36,943 bases of DNA from Arsenophonus sp048493715 (GTDB taxonomy: Bacteria; Pseudomonadota; Gammaproteobacteria; Enterobacterales; Enterobacteriaceae). Positions 1 to 8,377 of this stretch are shown piece after piece. Position numbers and translations under genes: made by a program. The stretch spans positions 1 through 36,943 of the forward strand of contig JBGDCZ010000028.1 in the NCBI GenBank assembly GCA_048493715.1, read 5' to 3'. The stretch's first letter is position 1. Each line of letters opens with the position of its first letter. The notes beneath the pieces were generated by a model. It was not told the DNA's origin. It did no database searches and was given only the letters and a program-made list of their open reading frames with translations.

Positions 1-709
1 CTATCGTCAATGTCAAAATAACGGAAGCCTTGCAAACGGGATGCGTTCATATAGTGGTAATGATAGAAACCATGTCATCAATGATGATCATTGGCGATAT
101 GGTTGAAAAAAAGGCCGATGCAACCACTTTGCGTAATGGTCTCAATGCCTGCGGTATTGCGACTATGGTAGGGGGGTTGTTTAATCTTTTTCCCTATGCT
201 GCGTTTGCACAGAATGTTGGTCTAATTGGTCTTACCGGTGTGCGTAGCGGTTTCGTTGTTTCTGTATCTGGAGTGCTGCTCATTCTAATGGGTATGTTTT
301 CGAAAATGGCCGCACTGGTTGTCGCAATACCTAAACCGATATTGGGTGATGCCGGAATTATTATGTTTGGTATGGTAACCGTATCCGGTATTCGCACTCT
401 CAGTAGTATTACATATCGACATAACAATAACGAAATGGTGATAGCATTAACTTTAGGATTAGGTTTGATGCCGATTATGGTACCGCATTTATTTGAAGGC
501 TTTCCTAGCATGATGCAAATGTTTCTCCATAGTGGCATTACCATAGTACAGTGATCACTATTCTGGCCAATTTAACTCTTAATAAAGCATCGCCCACCAC
601 CACTGAAGAAACCAAGCATTCGCCAGCCAATATTTCACCATATGCACTTTTAAGAGCAATCAAGCGGTGGTTATTATTAAGAAAAACCGAGAAGAATCAG
701 AAAAATTAG
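1..709 (+). pseudogene. uacT: 3' part of a frameshifted NCS2 purine/uric acid permease gene (uacT-like)
   Basis: The reading frame is open from the left window edge, so the 5' part lies outside. Residues encoded at 54-550 match the C-terminal half of E. coli UacT (YgfU), a proton-coupled urate transporter of the inner membrane: an ETMSSMMIIGD segment like ESMGMFLALGE, then the NCS2 signature FAQNVGLIGLTGVRSG, then PKPILG.AGIIMFGMV and HSGITI. The frame stops at 552-554. The expected C-terminal tail continues one frame over from about 551 to 709, ending in RAIKRWLLLRKTEKNQKN, similar to the E. coli tail VRMWLLMRKLKKN. A small indel near 540-552 therefore separates the last transmembrane region and tail. 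Other lesions could lie upstream. XanP is the main alternative, but the QNVG and HSGI segments favour UacT. A sequencing error could also explain a single indel. Confidence 0.8.
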
Positions 710-820
710 GTTAAATAAATTGACAATTAACTTGAACATTTACTCATTAGCGGGTTAATCGTTAACATTTAAGCCATAATCAAAATTTCAATCAGTATTA
801 AGTTCGTCATTTTACTAGCC

Positions 821-1015
821 TTAGTTATAAATAACATCTTTCAACTTAAGTTCAAAGAGATAGCCAACCCAATAACGCAGTCTGTTAAAATAGTAGTATC
901 CAATATGAACTTTTTGTCCCCCGAATCCTTCTTTTTGTTGATAAAAACAGCCGCCCGCATGTTTATTATTTTTATATAAATTAACTAATTTATTGAGATT
1001 ATCTTTCAGACACAA
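821..1015 (-). CDS. Hypothetical short ORF, possibly a remnant
   Basis: A 64-codon frame begins with TTG and has no ATG; an in-frame stop lies just upstream. No convincing ribosome binding site is visible. The product is rich in Tyr, Asn, Lys and Gly (for example HAGGCFYQQKEGFGGQ and YYYFNRLRYWVGYLFELK), which looks more protein-like than random AT-rich translation, but I do not recognise the family. It may be the surviving exposed end of a larger decayed gene or simply a chance frame. There are no partner genes on the same strand nearby. Confidence 0.22.
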   Translation of the reverse strand: MCLKDNLNKLVNLYKNNKHAGGCFYQQKEGFGGQKVHIGYYYFNRLRYWVGYLFELKLKDVIYN

Positions 1016-1621
1016 AATTAAAACATTAAAATTTTATTTATTGAGTTAAAACAGGCGGCATTGCTAATCATTTATCATTATTTATTAAAAAGATAAATAT
1101 AATTAAATTTAGTGGTAACCATTTTCATCAATATTTTTTATAAAATAAAATTCAAATAGATATTTAGTATATATATTTTTTTAATATAATCATTATAGGG
1201 TTAACAGGATAATATAACTCATGACACGGTAATTAGTCATTTATTATCCATATTGAACAAGTTTGCATAAAACAAATAAATAGCGTTTGTTATTACTTAT
1301 ATTGGATTTAGTTTTACAAAAAATTGACAAATTGATAGAAAATGCGTTCAGTTATAGTCAATTTTCATCCTCTAATGGTACTATTATTGCTATGAAAATG
1401 TTAAACATAACTTGTCTGGTTTGGCTGAAAAGAAAAATCAAGTAAGAAAATGAAGAATAACAATTGCACTTAATAATAAACTAGTTTTAATCGCTAAATC
1501 TGCGTTATGAATGGATTTTAGGGAAAAAGTTTTTATTTTGGACAATCAACAGAAAAAATTTTACAATATAGAACTAAACAACATTAGCAAAAGTCGTGAT
1601 AAGAAGCAAAGTAAAAGCTTT

Positions 1622-1644
1622 GTTACTTTTTAAACAAAAGTAAC
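1622..1644. repeat. Perfect 9-bp inverted repeat
   Basis: GTTACTTTT at 1622-1630 and AAAAGTAAC at 1636-1644 flank a 5-nt loop. The hairpin sits about 50 bp upstream of the yqhA remnant, in intergenic DNA. It could be a dispersed palindromic element or an old transcription terminator. Only one copy was noticed here, although GTTACTTTTT also occurs at 28361-28370. Confidence 0.4.
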
Positions 1645-1696
1645 CTTCTTTGGCAATTAAGATTTAGAAATTCAAATAAATAGAAAGATAAATAAC

Positions 1697-2195
1697 ATAA
1701 AAAAGTCGATTGAAAAAATCATTTACGCATCAAGATGGTTATTATTTCCTGTTTATATAGGGCTGTCATTTGGATTTATCTTACTCACTTTAAAATTTTT
1801 TCAGCAGATAATTCATATCATCCCTGAACTTTTTACTATTACTGAATCAGGACTAATATTAACGGTTTTATCCCTGGTTGATATTGCACTGGTTGGCGGG
1901 CTTTTAGTTATGGTGATGTTTTCAGGTTATGAAAACTTTATTTTAAAAATGACCGTTGATGATAAACATCAAAAATTAAGCTGGATCGAGAAAATGGATG
2001 TTAATTCCATTAAAAACAAAGTTGCCTCATCAATTGTTGCTATTTCTTCAGTTCATCTTTTACGGCTATTTATGGAAGCGGAAAAAGTACCGGATAAATA
2101 AAATAATGTGGAGTGTCATTATCCATTTAGCTTTTGTTTTATCTGCCTTTAGAATGACTTATATTGATAGAATGAGTAAAAAGACCAAAAGCTAA
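1697..2195 (+). pseudogene. yqhA: yqhA (UPF0114 inner-membrane protein) remnant: start codon lost and frameshift
   Basis: The translation from 1697 (KKSIEKIIYASRWLL, later LVDIALVGGLLVMVMFSGYE and NKVASSIVAISSVHLLR) matches E. coli YqhA over nearly its full length. YqhA is a roughly 164-residue protein with several membrane segments and no settled function. Two lesions are visible. First, the position where ATG is expected reads ATA (1697-1699), and no ATG, GTG or TTG lies in frame between the upstream stop at 1658-1660 and 1697; the first in-frame ATG is at 1910, deep in the protein. Second, the frame ends at 2099-2101 after KVPDK, while the natural C-terminus (NKIMWSVIIHLAFVLSAF to KKTKS) continues in another frame and ends at 2195, implying a one-base loss near 2095-2105. 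Translation from ATA cannot be excluded, but the second lesion makes loss of function likely. Confidence 0.88.
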
Positions 2196-2719
2196 TCGAT
2201 TTAAATCATTTTATTCAGTATGAAACTATTACCTGCTTTACACCACTGCTAGATAAATATGCAGTGGCAAGTTGCTTACCATACCAAAGTTCTGTCTGCC
2301 TGCAGAATAAAGGCTATGTGAGCGCCAATAATTAATACCAATTTTAAAGCTTTATTTATTTTTATAAAATACTTTCAATAATAAAAATAGATAACCAAAA
2401 AAAGAGCTATTTTGTATCCAATAATATTTCTATAAGTTATGATAAAAGTTATAAGTTTATTTATCAGTCATTTTATTTGCCAGTTATAAAATATTTTAGA
2501 TATATCAATAACTATAGAAAGAATAAATTACTTAAAGTAAATAACTTTTATGAAAGATATAGCAAATTGAAGAACAGCTTATGCTACAAATACAGCAATG
2601 ATCCTCGACCTTTAGGCCGAGAATATCAAATGTAGCCTTAAGAATTTAAATAAAGTTTCTCGATCCCATCGCCTGAAATAAATGGGCTTGATCATATGAA
2701 GTGATTATTTTTTGTTTGA
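2196..2719. other. AT-rich gap without a recognisable gene
   Basis: This stretch separates the yqhA remnant from the kinase pseudogene. A 7-bp perfect hairpin (CCACTGC at 2243-2249, GCAGTGG at 2261-2267) lies just after yqhA but lacks a T-run. A short plus-strand translation around 2590-2630 (NDPRPLGREYQM) looks protein-like but cannot be assigned. Nothing else is supported. Confidence 0.5.
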
Positions 2720-3443
2720 TCAGATTTGTACAATCTTCCGCGTCATACTACATGGCATATAAAAGATTTTCTGGCTTAATTTATTAGAAAAATCTCGCGG
2801 ATCAATCACCAAAATCAACAGGATTGAATGTACCTTCATAACTATCCCACAGAATATTATTTTGTTGTAAATCTGAATGGAAAATACTTTTTTCTGCTAT
2901 AGCCGCTAACATAGGTTCAAATTTTTCAATCGCATTAGCCGGCAATGACTCTACCTGAATTAAGGGCTTACCTGCAATTTTCTTCATTCTGACAAATAAA
3001 TTTTCCTCATCATGATAAATTACTGCGCTGTCTTGACCATAGTAATGACAAAAAAAGGCAATAGATTTTTCAATGGATCCAATTTCACTTTAATCCAAAT
3101 TATCATATGTTTCATGGTATTTTTTTAACACATAATTTTTATCACTATCTCGATAAACACCACCATCAACTCCTGAATGGAACAGGCTGTTAGCAAGATA
3201 AGATAATGTATGATAATTTCCATCTTGATCTATAACTTGCGTTTTAATAGGTGCTATCTTGTATATTGCTCTGCCCAATGAGGTATTTGTTGCCATTGAA
3301 GATAATGAATAGCAAATTCTAATGAATTATGGCAACTATTTGCCGGGAAATCATATTCAGCCAGTAATTCTTGTGCCCACTATCTATTTCTCTGGACTAT
3401 CGATTCCGCCGAGGCTTTTAATCAGATAGTCTTCGAGTTTCAT
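2720..3443 (-). pseudogene. Decayed type III secretion effector protein kinase gene (OspG/NleH/YspK type)
   Basis: Read on the minus strand, the best-preserved part (about 3290 to 2803) carries a small protein-kinase core. SGVDGGVYRD acts as a degenerate glycine loop, VLKKYH supplies the ATP-anchoring lysine, and then come MKKIAGKPL, IFHSDLQQNNILWD as the catalytic HxD loop with downstream Asn, and FNPVDFGD as the DFG motif. Order and wording resemble Shigella OspG (MLRVPGTPL, IHYDLNTGNMLYD, FPIDF) and the related NleH and YspK effectors, which phosphorylate or bind host signalling proteins after type III injection. Lesions seen are an in-frame TAA at 3090-3092, a frame change around 2803 (the tail DPRDFSNKLSQKIFY is in another frame), and further stops or shifts near 3265 and 3384-3386 in the amino-terminal part. 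A possible original start is ATG 3443-3441, encoding MKLEDYLIKSLGGID. A bacterial phosphotransferase of another kind is possible but less likely. Confidence 0.68.
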
Positions 3444-3836
3444 ACTCCGATTTTTCGGCCTAGTGGATAAGTTTGCATTATGGTAATTTATGTTTGTTGT
3501 GATGTTAGCTGAAAGGAGGAGGGAGCATATATATTAATCCTATTTATAGTTTTACATTTAGAATTATCAAAAACCTATAGAATCGAGATAATATACGTTA
3601 CTATAATTATTTTAATGTAAAATAAAAATAACATTATTGGTAAAATTAATCCCTTTTATCCGTTAATTTTCTTAATTAATCTACTTTTATAAAATAAAAC
3701 GAGATAATTTACTATTTTTTTAGAAAAAACAGCATAATAACTATAATTGTCTTTAAAATAGCAAAAAATTAAATCAAATATATGCCTAACAAAAATATAA
3801 TAAATTTTGATGTAACTGTGCTTTATTGATTACATT
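3444..3836. other. AT-rich gap, nothing recognised
   Basis: About 390 bp downstream of mnmE. The sequence is dominated by A/T runs and has stops in every frame. No hairpin with a T-run, RNA gene or gene remnant was recognised. Confidence 0.6.
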
Positions 3837-5207
3837 TTATTTTCCAATACAGAAACTGGAAAAAATACGACCTAACAAATCATCAGAGCTGAATTCACCG
3901 GTAATTGCACTTAATGCTTGTTGGGCCAAGCGTAGTTCTTCTGCTAATAACTCGCCTGAGTGAGTAACTACTAACTGTTGATATGCTTGCTGCAAATGTT
4001 CCTTTGCTAGGTTAAGTGCTTGTATATGACGGCGTCTGGCTAAAAATCCACCTTCAATATAATGATTAAATCCAATACGTTGTTTCAAATGATAGCGTAA
4101 TAAATCGATTCCTTCTTTTCGATAGGCTGAAAGACGGATAAGTGAATAATTACCAACATTTGTTATACCTGTTGGTTCAGCAGTAATATCTACTTTATTT
4201 CTAATTACCGTAATAGGTAAAGATTTAGGCAATTGAGCCATAAATTCAGGCCAAATCTGCTGAGGTTCAGTTGCCTCGGTGGTTGTGCTATCCACCATAA
4301 ATAATATATGATCAGCTTGCTCTATCTCTTGCCAGGCTCGCTCAATACCAATTCTCTCAACTTCATCAGTCGCTTCACGTAAACCGGCTGTGTCAATAAT
4401 ATGGAGTGGCATCCCATCAATATGAATATGTTCACGTAATACATCTCGAGTTGTGCCAGCAATATCCGTTACAATTGCTGTTTCACGACCAGATAACGCG
4501 TTTAATAAGCTAGATTTACCTGCATTCGGTCGGCCGGCAATCACAACTTTCATGCCTTCTCGTAATAAGTGGCCTTGATAAGCTTGTAAACACACACTAT
4601 CTAAATGAGCAATCACCTGATGCAATTTTGTTTCTATCTTACCATCAGATAAAAAATCAATTTCTTCATCTGGAAAATCAATCGCGGCTTCAACGTAAAT
4701 ACGCAAGTTAGTAAGCGCTTCCACCATTTCATAGATCTGTTGCGAGAAAATACCTTGTAAGGAATTTACCGCTGAACGAGCAGCCTGCTCAGTATTCGCA
4801 TCGATTAGATCAGCAATAGCTTCAGCCTGCGCTAAATCCATTTTGTCATTAAGAAAAGCGCGCTCAGAAAATTCACCTGGCTTTGCAATACGGATCTCAT
4901 TAATAGCTAAAATCCGCTTAAGTAATAAATCAATAATTACCGGCCCGCCATGTCCCTGCAATTCTAGAACATCTTCACCAGTAAATGAGTTGGGCGCTGG
5001 AAAATAGAGCGCAATTCCCTGATCCAATACTTTACCGTTGGTATCATAGAAAGGAAGATAATCCGCATAACGAGGCTGAGGTAATTTACCTAAAACAGTC
5101 TGCGCAACCTCAATAACTTTTGGCCCTGATATTCGCAGAATACCAACACCACCACGTCCAGGAGGAGTTGCCTGGGCAATAATTGTATCACTGGTATATA
5201 TACTCAT
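3837..5207 (-). CDS. mnmE: tRNA uridine-5-carboxymethylaminomethyl modification GTPase MnmE
   Basis: MnmE with MnmG installs the carboxymethylaminomethyl group at wobble U34 of certain tRNAs, using tetrahydrofolate, GTP and FAD. The 456-residue product contains an N-terminal tetrahydrofolate-binding domain (TIIAQATPPGRGGVGILRIS), a helical domain, and an inserted GTPase domain with P-loop GRPNAGKSS, TDIAGTTRD (G2), DTAGLR (G3) and NKVD (G4). The C-terminal FCIGK carries the conserved reactive cysteine. The frame is open to an ATG at 5249, but that start would lie inside a 12-bp hairpin and add 14 residues unlike the family. ATG 5207-5205 gives MSIYTSDTIIAQATPPGRGG and the family length, with GAG a few bases upstream. 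Its partner mnmG is also intact in this window. Confidence 0.98.
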   Translation of the reverse strand: MSIYTSDTIIAQATPPGRGGVGILRISGPKVIEVAQTVLGKLPQPRYADYLPFYDTNGKVLDQGIALYFPAPNSFTGEDVLELQGHGGPVIIDLLLKRILAINEIRIAKPGEFSERAFLNDKMDLAQAEAIADLIDANTEQAARSAVNSLQGIFSQQIYEMVEALTNLRIYVEAAIDFPDEEIDFLSDGKIETKLHQVIAHLDSVCLQAYQGHLLREGMKVVIAGRPNAGKSSLLNALSGRETAIVTDIAGTTRDVLREHIHIDGMPLHIIDTAGLREATDEVERIGIERAWQEIEQADHILFMVDSTTTEATEPQQIWPEFMAQLPKSLPITVIRNKVDITAEPTGITNVGNYSLIRLSAYRKEGIDLLRYHLKQRIGFNHYIEGGFLARRRHIQALNLAKEHLQQAYQQLVVTHSGELLAEELRLAQQALSAITGEFSSDDLLGRIFSSFCIGK

Positions 5208-5235
5208 TTTACTCTCAATTATTATAATAAATATG

Positions 5236-5263
5236 ATTAAGGCGGTCATTAGACCGCCTTAAT
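5236..5263 (-). terminator. Strong hairpin between yidC and mnmE (terminator or attenuator)
   Basis: A 12-bp perfect stem (ATTAAGGCGGTC at 5236-5247, loop ATTA, complement at 5252-5263) lies between the yidC stop and the mnmE start. On the minus strand it is followed by AT-rich sequence containing only a weak TATTT run, so it may terminate some transcripts of the rpmH-yidC group, or stabilise mRNA ends, rather than stop all readthrough into mnmE. Confidence 0.55.
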
Positions 5264-5315
5264 AAATTTGCTATTTTGTTATTTTTATCAATTACAAATA
5301 ACAAAATACTAAAAC

Positions 5316-6953
5316 TTATTTTTTATCGCGGCTATGTAGACCACGCTTTTCTAGCCCACGATAAATAATTTGTTGTTGGATAATCGTCACCAGGTTACTA
5401 ACAATATAGTATAAAACTAAACCTGAAGGAAACCACAAGAAAAATACCGTAAAAATGACAGGCATATAGGTCATAATTTTCTGTTGCATAGGATCAGTCA
5501 CTGTCGTTGGCGACATTTTCTGAATAATATACATAGTTAAACCCATTAACAACGGTAGAATATAGTAAGGATCTTGGGCGGACAAATCTTGAATCCAACC
5601 AATGAAAGGGGCATGACGTAACTCTACCGAGCCCATCAACATATAATATAAAGCCAGGAAGATAGGCATCTGAATCAATAAAGGTAGACAACCACCTAAC
5701 GGATTGACTTTTTCTGCTTTATAGAGCGCCATCATTTCTTGGCTCATACGTTGCTTATCGTCGCCGATCCGCTCTCTCATCGCTGCAAGTTTAGGTTGCA
5801 ACAGACGCATTTTTGCCATTGAAGTATATTGTGCTTTGGTTAACGGATACATAATTCCACGAACAATAAAAGTAATGACGATAATAGAAAAGCCCCAATT
5901 ACCAATAAAACCATGAATAAATTTCAATAGCCTAAATAACGGTTGAGAAATAAACCACAACCAACCATAATCAACTGTTAGATCCAAATGTGGTGCAACT
6001 GCTGCCATTTCCGATTGTAATTCAGGCCCTATCCACAATGTTGAAGTGTAATTTCCTTTACTGTTAGCGGCTATCGTTATCGGTGAACTTTTATAACCGA
6101 TAATAGCAATAGTTTTATCTAAATCAATGGTATAGAACGTGTTTTTTTCCTGATAGCCAGAGATCCATGCGGTAGCAAAATACTGCTGCAACATTGCGAC
6201 CCAACCACCTTTGGTACTAATGCTTAAAGTATTATCAGCAATATCACTGAAACTATATTTTTTATAATTGTTTTCATCGGAAGAATATGCTGCACCACGA
6301 TAGGTATGTAAAGCAAAATTGTTACTTCCTGTGTCACGCTCTTTTGGTAGTTCTGCGGTCTGTTTCAATTGACCAAAAAAAGCCAGCGACAGCGGTTTTG
6401 CACTGTTATTATCAATATTATACTCAACGGAAATATTATATTTACCGCGTTTTAATACATAGACTTTCTGATAAATCACCCCATCTTTACCGGTGAAGGT
6501 GAGAGGAACACGTAGTTCATCTTGACCATCTTGCAAAACAAAATTCGTCGCAGTTGTGAGATATAAAGGGCGCAATCCATTATTATAACGAAGGTTATCA
6601 GGACCATCCTGACCGATCAAGCCACTCTGTGCTTGATAAATAAAATATTTACTTATTTCTAATAAACGAAACGGATCAGTTGAGTGTAATTCCTTAGGGT
6701 AAACCAATAGATCAGCCTCATCAATATCGCCTCCGCGGGTATTGATTCGTAATTCAAGCACATCAGTTCTTATTTTGATCAGTTTAGCTTGCTCATGACC
6801 TAAATTAGCTTGGTCATCATGACTTGGCATATCCATTTGTTTTACGATGTGGTCAGTATTTATAGGTTGTGTTTTATCACTTTCCCATGTCTGCCAAATT
6901 AAAAACGAAACAGATAGCAAAGCGATGAACAAAAGATTGCGTTGCGAATCCAT
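5316..6953 (-). CDS. yidC: Membrane protein insertase YidC
   Basis: YidC inserts and folds inner-membrane proteins, alone or with SecYEG, and its classical substrates include the ATP synthase c and a subunits encoded further along this window. The 545-residue protein has the proteobacterial plan: an N-terminal anchor (NLLFIALLSVSFLIWQTW), a large periplasmic beta domain (about residues 30-340), and the conserved C-terminal membrane core starting near FIHGFIGNWGFSIIVITFIVRGIMYP. The core includes the cytoplasmic hairpin with QPKLAAMRERIGDDKQRM and the hydrophilic-groove arginine in VRGIMYPLT. The C-terminus is basic (GLEKRGLHSRDKK), as expected for ribosome contact. The start follows yidD by two bases, so the two are translated from one message. 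Length is within a few residues of the E. coli protein. Confidence 0.98.
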   Translation of the reverse strand: MDSQRNLLFIALLSVSFLIWQTWESDKTQPINTDHIVKQMDMPSHDDQANLGHEQAKLIKIRTDVLELRINTRGGDIDEADLLVYPKELHSTDPFRLLEISKYFIYQAQSGLIGQDGPDNLRYNNGLRPLYLTTATNFVLQDGQDELRVPLTFTGKDGVIYQKVYVLKRGKYNISVEYNIDNNSAKPLSLAFFGQLKQTAELPKERDTGSNNFALHTYRGAAYSSDENNYKKYSFSDIADNTLSISTKGGWVAMLQQYFATAWISGYQEKNTFYTIDLDKTIAIIGYKSSPITIAANSKGNYTSTLWIGPELQSEMAAVAPHLDLTVDYGWLWFISQPLFRLLKFIHGFIGNWGFSIIVITFIVRGIMYPLTKAQYTSMAKMRLLQPKLAAMRERIGDDKQRMSQEMMALYKAEKVNPLGGCLPLLIQMPIFLALYYMLMGSVELRHAPFIGWIQDLSAQDPYYILPLLMGLTMYIIQKMSPTTVTDPMQQKIMTYMPVIFTVFFLWFPSGLVLYYIVSNLVTIIQQQIIYRGLEKRGLHSRDKK

Positions 6954-6955
6954 CG

Positions 6956-7216
6956 TTAATTTTCTCTATTGTGGTCATTCTGTCTAGGTGGAACGGGATC
7001 GTCGCCACCTGCATGTAAAGGATGGCATTTTAATATGCGTTTCATCATTAACCAACCACCTTTTATCAATCCAAATCGATATACTACTTCGATTGCATAT
7101 TGCGAACACGTAGGGTCGAAACGGCAACGGGGTCCTAATAATGGGCTTATTAACAATTGATAACCTTTTATAATCGCGATTAAGAGCCGCGAGCCAAACG
7201 ACAGTGACGACACCAT
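6956..7216 (-). CDS. yidD: Membrane protein insertion efficiency factor YidD
   Basis: YidD is a small inner-membrane-associated protein that assists YidC-dependent insertion. The 86-residue product shows the family pattern: an amphipathic N-terminal helix (SRLLIAIIKGYQLLISPLLG), then CRFDPTCSQYA with the conserved cysteines, then GLIKGGWLMMKRILKCHPLHAGGDDPVP. It overlaps the end of rnpA by 37 bases and stops two bases before yidC, the gene order kept across most bacteria. The overlap implies translational coupling to rnpA. No lesions. Confidence 0.97.
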   Translation of the reverse strand: MVSSLSFGSRLLIAIIKGYQLLISPLLGPRCRFDPTCSQYAIEVVYRFGLIKGGWLMMKRILKCHPLHAGGDDPVPPRQNDHNREN

Positions 7217-7539
7217 AATTTGCCTAATGTTTCGGTAATTTGTTGATTATCCAAATCAGCAACCCCTTTTCTTACTAATATCACAAAATCCATCGAAGGC
7301 AACTCATGTTGATGTAAACGAAAATATTCTCTGATTAAACGCTTAATGCGATTGCGTTCATGAGCACGTTTAACACTCTTTTTTGCGATAGTAAGACCAA
7401 TGCGTGGATATCCCAGCTCATTGAGGCGTCCAAGAATGGTTATTTCCGGAGATCTCGCCCGTTGTGGCTGCTGAAAGACATAATCAAAATGACTGGGAGT
7501 TAATAACCTTAACTCCCGAGGAAAAGCAAGCATAACCAC
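7180..7539 (-). CDS. rnpA: Ribonuclease P protein component
   Basis: RnpA is the basic protein cofactor of the RNase P ribozyme, which trims the 5' leaders of tRNA precursors. The 119-residue product equals the E. coli protein in length. It has the N-terminal region FPRELRLLTPSHFDYVFQQ, the RNA-binding signature RIGLTIAKKSVKRAHERNRIKRLIREYFR, and the tail KLWCRHCRLARGS. GTG 7539-7537 (encoding MVMLAFPREL) is chosen as start because it matches the E. coli GTG start; ATG at 7533 would shorten it by two residues. It lies 13 bases after rpmH and overlaps yidD. Confidence 0.97.
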   Translation of the reverse strand: MVMLAFPRELRLLTPSHFDYVFQQPQRARSPEITILGRLNELGYPRIGLTIAKKSVKRAHERNRIKRLIREYFRLHQHELPSMDFVILVRKGVADLDNQQITETLGKLWCRHCRLARGS

Positions 7540-7552
7540 TTCGATAGGGTTA

Positions 7553-7696
7553 TTACTTTGAAGAAACGGTCAGACGAGCACGGCCTTTAGCACGACGATG
7601 AGCTAAAACCTGACGACCATTTTTAGTGGCTATACGAGCACGAAAACCGTGAGAACGGTTACGTTTTAGTACGGACGGTTGAAAAGTGCGTTTCAT
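7553..7696 (-). CDS. rpmH: 50S ribosomal protein L34
   Basis: L34 is a very basic small protein of the large ribosomal subunit. The 47-residue product begins MKRTFQPSVLKRNRSHGF and continues with RARIATKNGRQVLAHRRAKGRARLTV. The C-terminus is VSSK, one serine longer than the E. coli VSK. It is the first gene of the rpmH-rnpA-yidD-yidC run and is transcribed away from dnaA, the classic arrangement beside the dnaA promoter region. Confidence 0.98.
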   Translation of the reverse strand: MKRTFQPSVLKRNRSHGFRARIATKNGRQVLAHRRAKGRARLTVSSK

Positions 7697-8377
7697 AACG
7701 GTTTCTACCTAACTTAACAAAATAGTTATTATTGATTCAGTAAACTCGTGGGTGACCAATAAAACAAACAGTACTGATATATCCAATCGCAACAACACCA
7801 TAGCAAAGAGGCAAAATTGTAATAAAATATATAGCATTACGCAATGTAGGAGACAAATTCGACACTTTATCTCCACCATTAACTATCATCAAACCTAATA
7901 CCCTACTTTTCTTTCTTACTTAGCAAGTGCTGTGCAAAAACTGGAAAAATGATTATATCACACACAGGGTGAAAGATTATACTGATTCTCATAGAAATCT
8001 CAAGGATCATTAAAGGATTAAAAAATTATTTGGCTCTAGATAGAGACTAATCGCAAAGTTTGATCTAAAGTTATCTGTTACTAGGTGTTATGTATACCTA
8101 ATATATGTGCTAGTATTCTTTTTGATTCCTTATTCATTTTAATACATCATGATCCTAAATTTAATCCTGTGGATAAAAAGTGCTAAAACTGTGTAAAAGA
8201 GTGAGGATCTTATTCAAATTTTGCGATATGATCTATTATAGGTTCTGAGATCTTAGATTGTACAAACTGATATAGTTATCGTGCAAATTTTCGGTAAACC
8301 TTTTCTGAGGTATTAACTGTTTTTATTACCTATTTAAATTAACATTTTCCATTGGTCTTGTTTTAGGGGAGTCCGTC
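7697..8377. promoter_or_regulatory. rpmH-dnaA divergent regulatory region
   Basis: This 681-bp AT-rich stretch separates the divergent rpmH and dnaA genes and must hold promoters in both directions. I see no ORF in it that looks coding. The identifiable element is a consensus DnaA box at 8168-8176, followed by TATGAT at 8227-8232, a possible -10 element placed like that of the E. coli dnaA2 promoter. GATC sites occur nearby, as in E. coli, where Dam methylation and SeqA time dnaA expression. The left half (about 7740-8100) shows nothing specific. Confidence 0.6.
8168..8176 (-). promoter_or_regulatory. DnaA box in the dnaA promoter region
   Basis: TGTGGATAA is the exact complement of the consensus TTATCCACA. 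It lies 200 bp before dnaA, in the same relative context (TCCTGTGGATAA) as the E. coli box between the two dnaA promoters, where DnaA represses its own gene. Confidence 0.8.

Larger units (their letters stand above)
710..1696. other. AT-rich gap with only a short unrecognised ORF and a palindrome
   Basis: Nearly 1 kb lies between the uacT remnant and the yqhA remnant. It is very AT-rich with frequent stops in all frames. The only items I can point to are a 64-codon minus-strand ORF (821-1015) and a perfect 9-bp inverted repeat at 1622-1644, both listed separately. No tRNA, insertion-sequence end or recognisable gene remnant was seen in the rest. Confidence 0.6.

Noticed and set aside
2243..2267. 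Hairpin CCACTGC/GCAGTGG as a yqhA terminator
   Set aside because: There is no T-run after either arm and the upstream gene is dead; kept only as a note in the gap entry.
2560..2640. Short translation NDPRPLGREYQM as a gene remnant
   Set aside because: It is too short, closed by stops on both sides, and matches no family I can name.
5208..5249. Longer mnmE start at 5249
   Set aside because: It would add 14 residues not seen in the family and lies inside a strong hairpin; the 5207 start gives the normal N-terminus.
7697..8377. Possible second origin beside dnaA, since it holds a consensus DnaA box
   Set aside because: Only one box was found and no 13-mer series. The box fits dnaA autoregulation, and the full oriC lattice is at 30999-31262.
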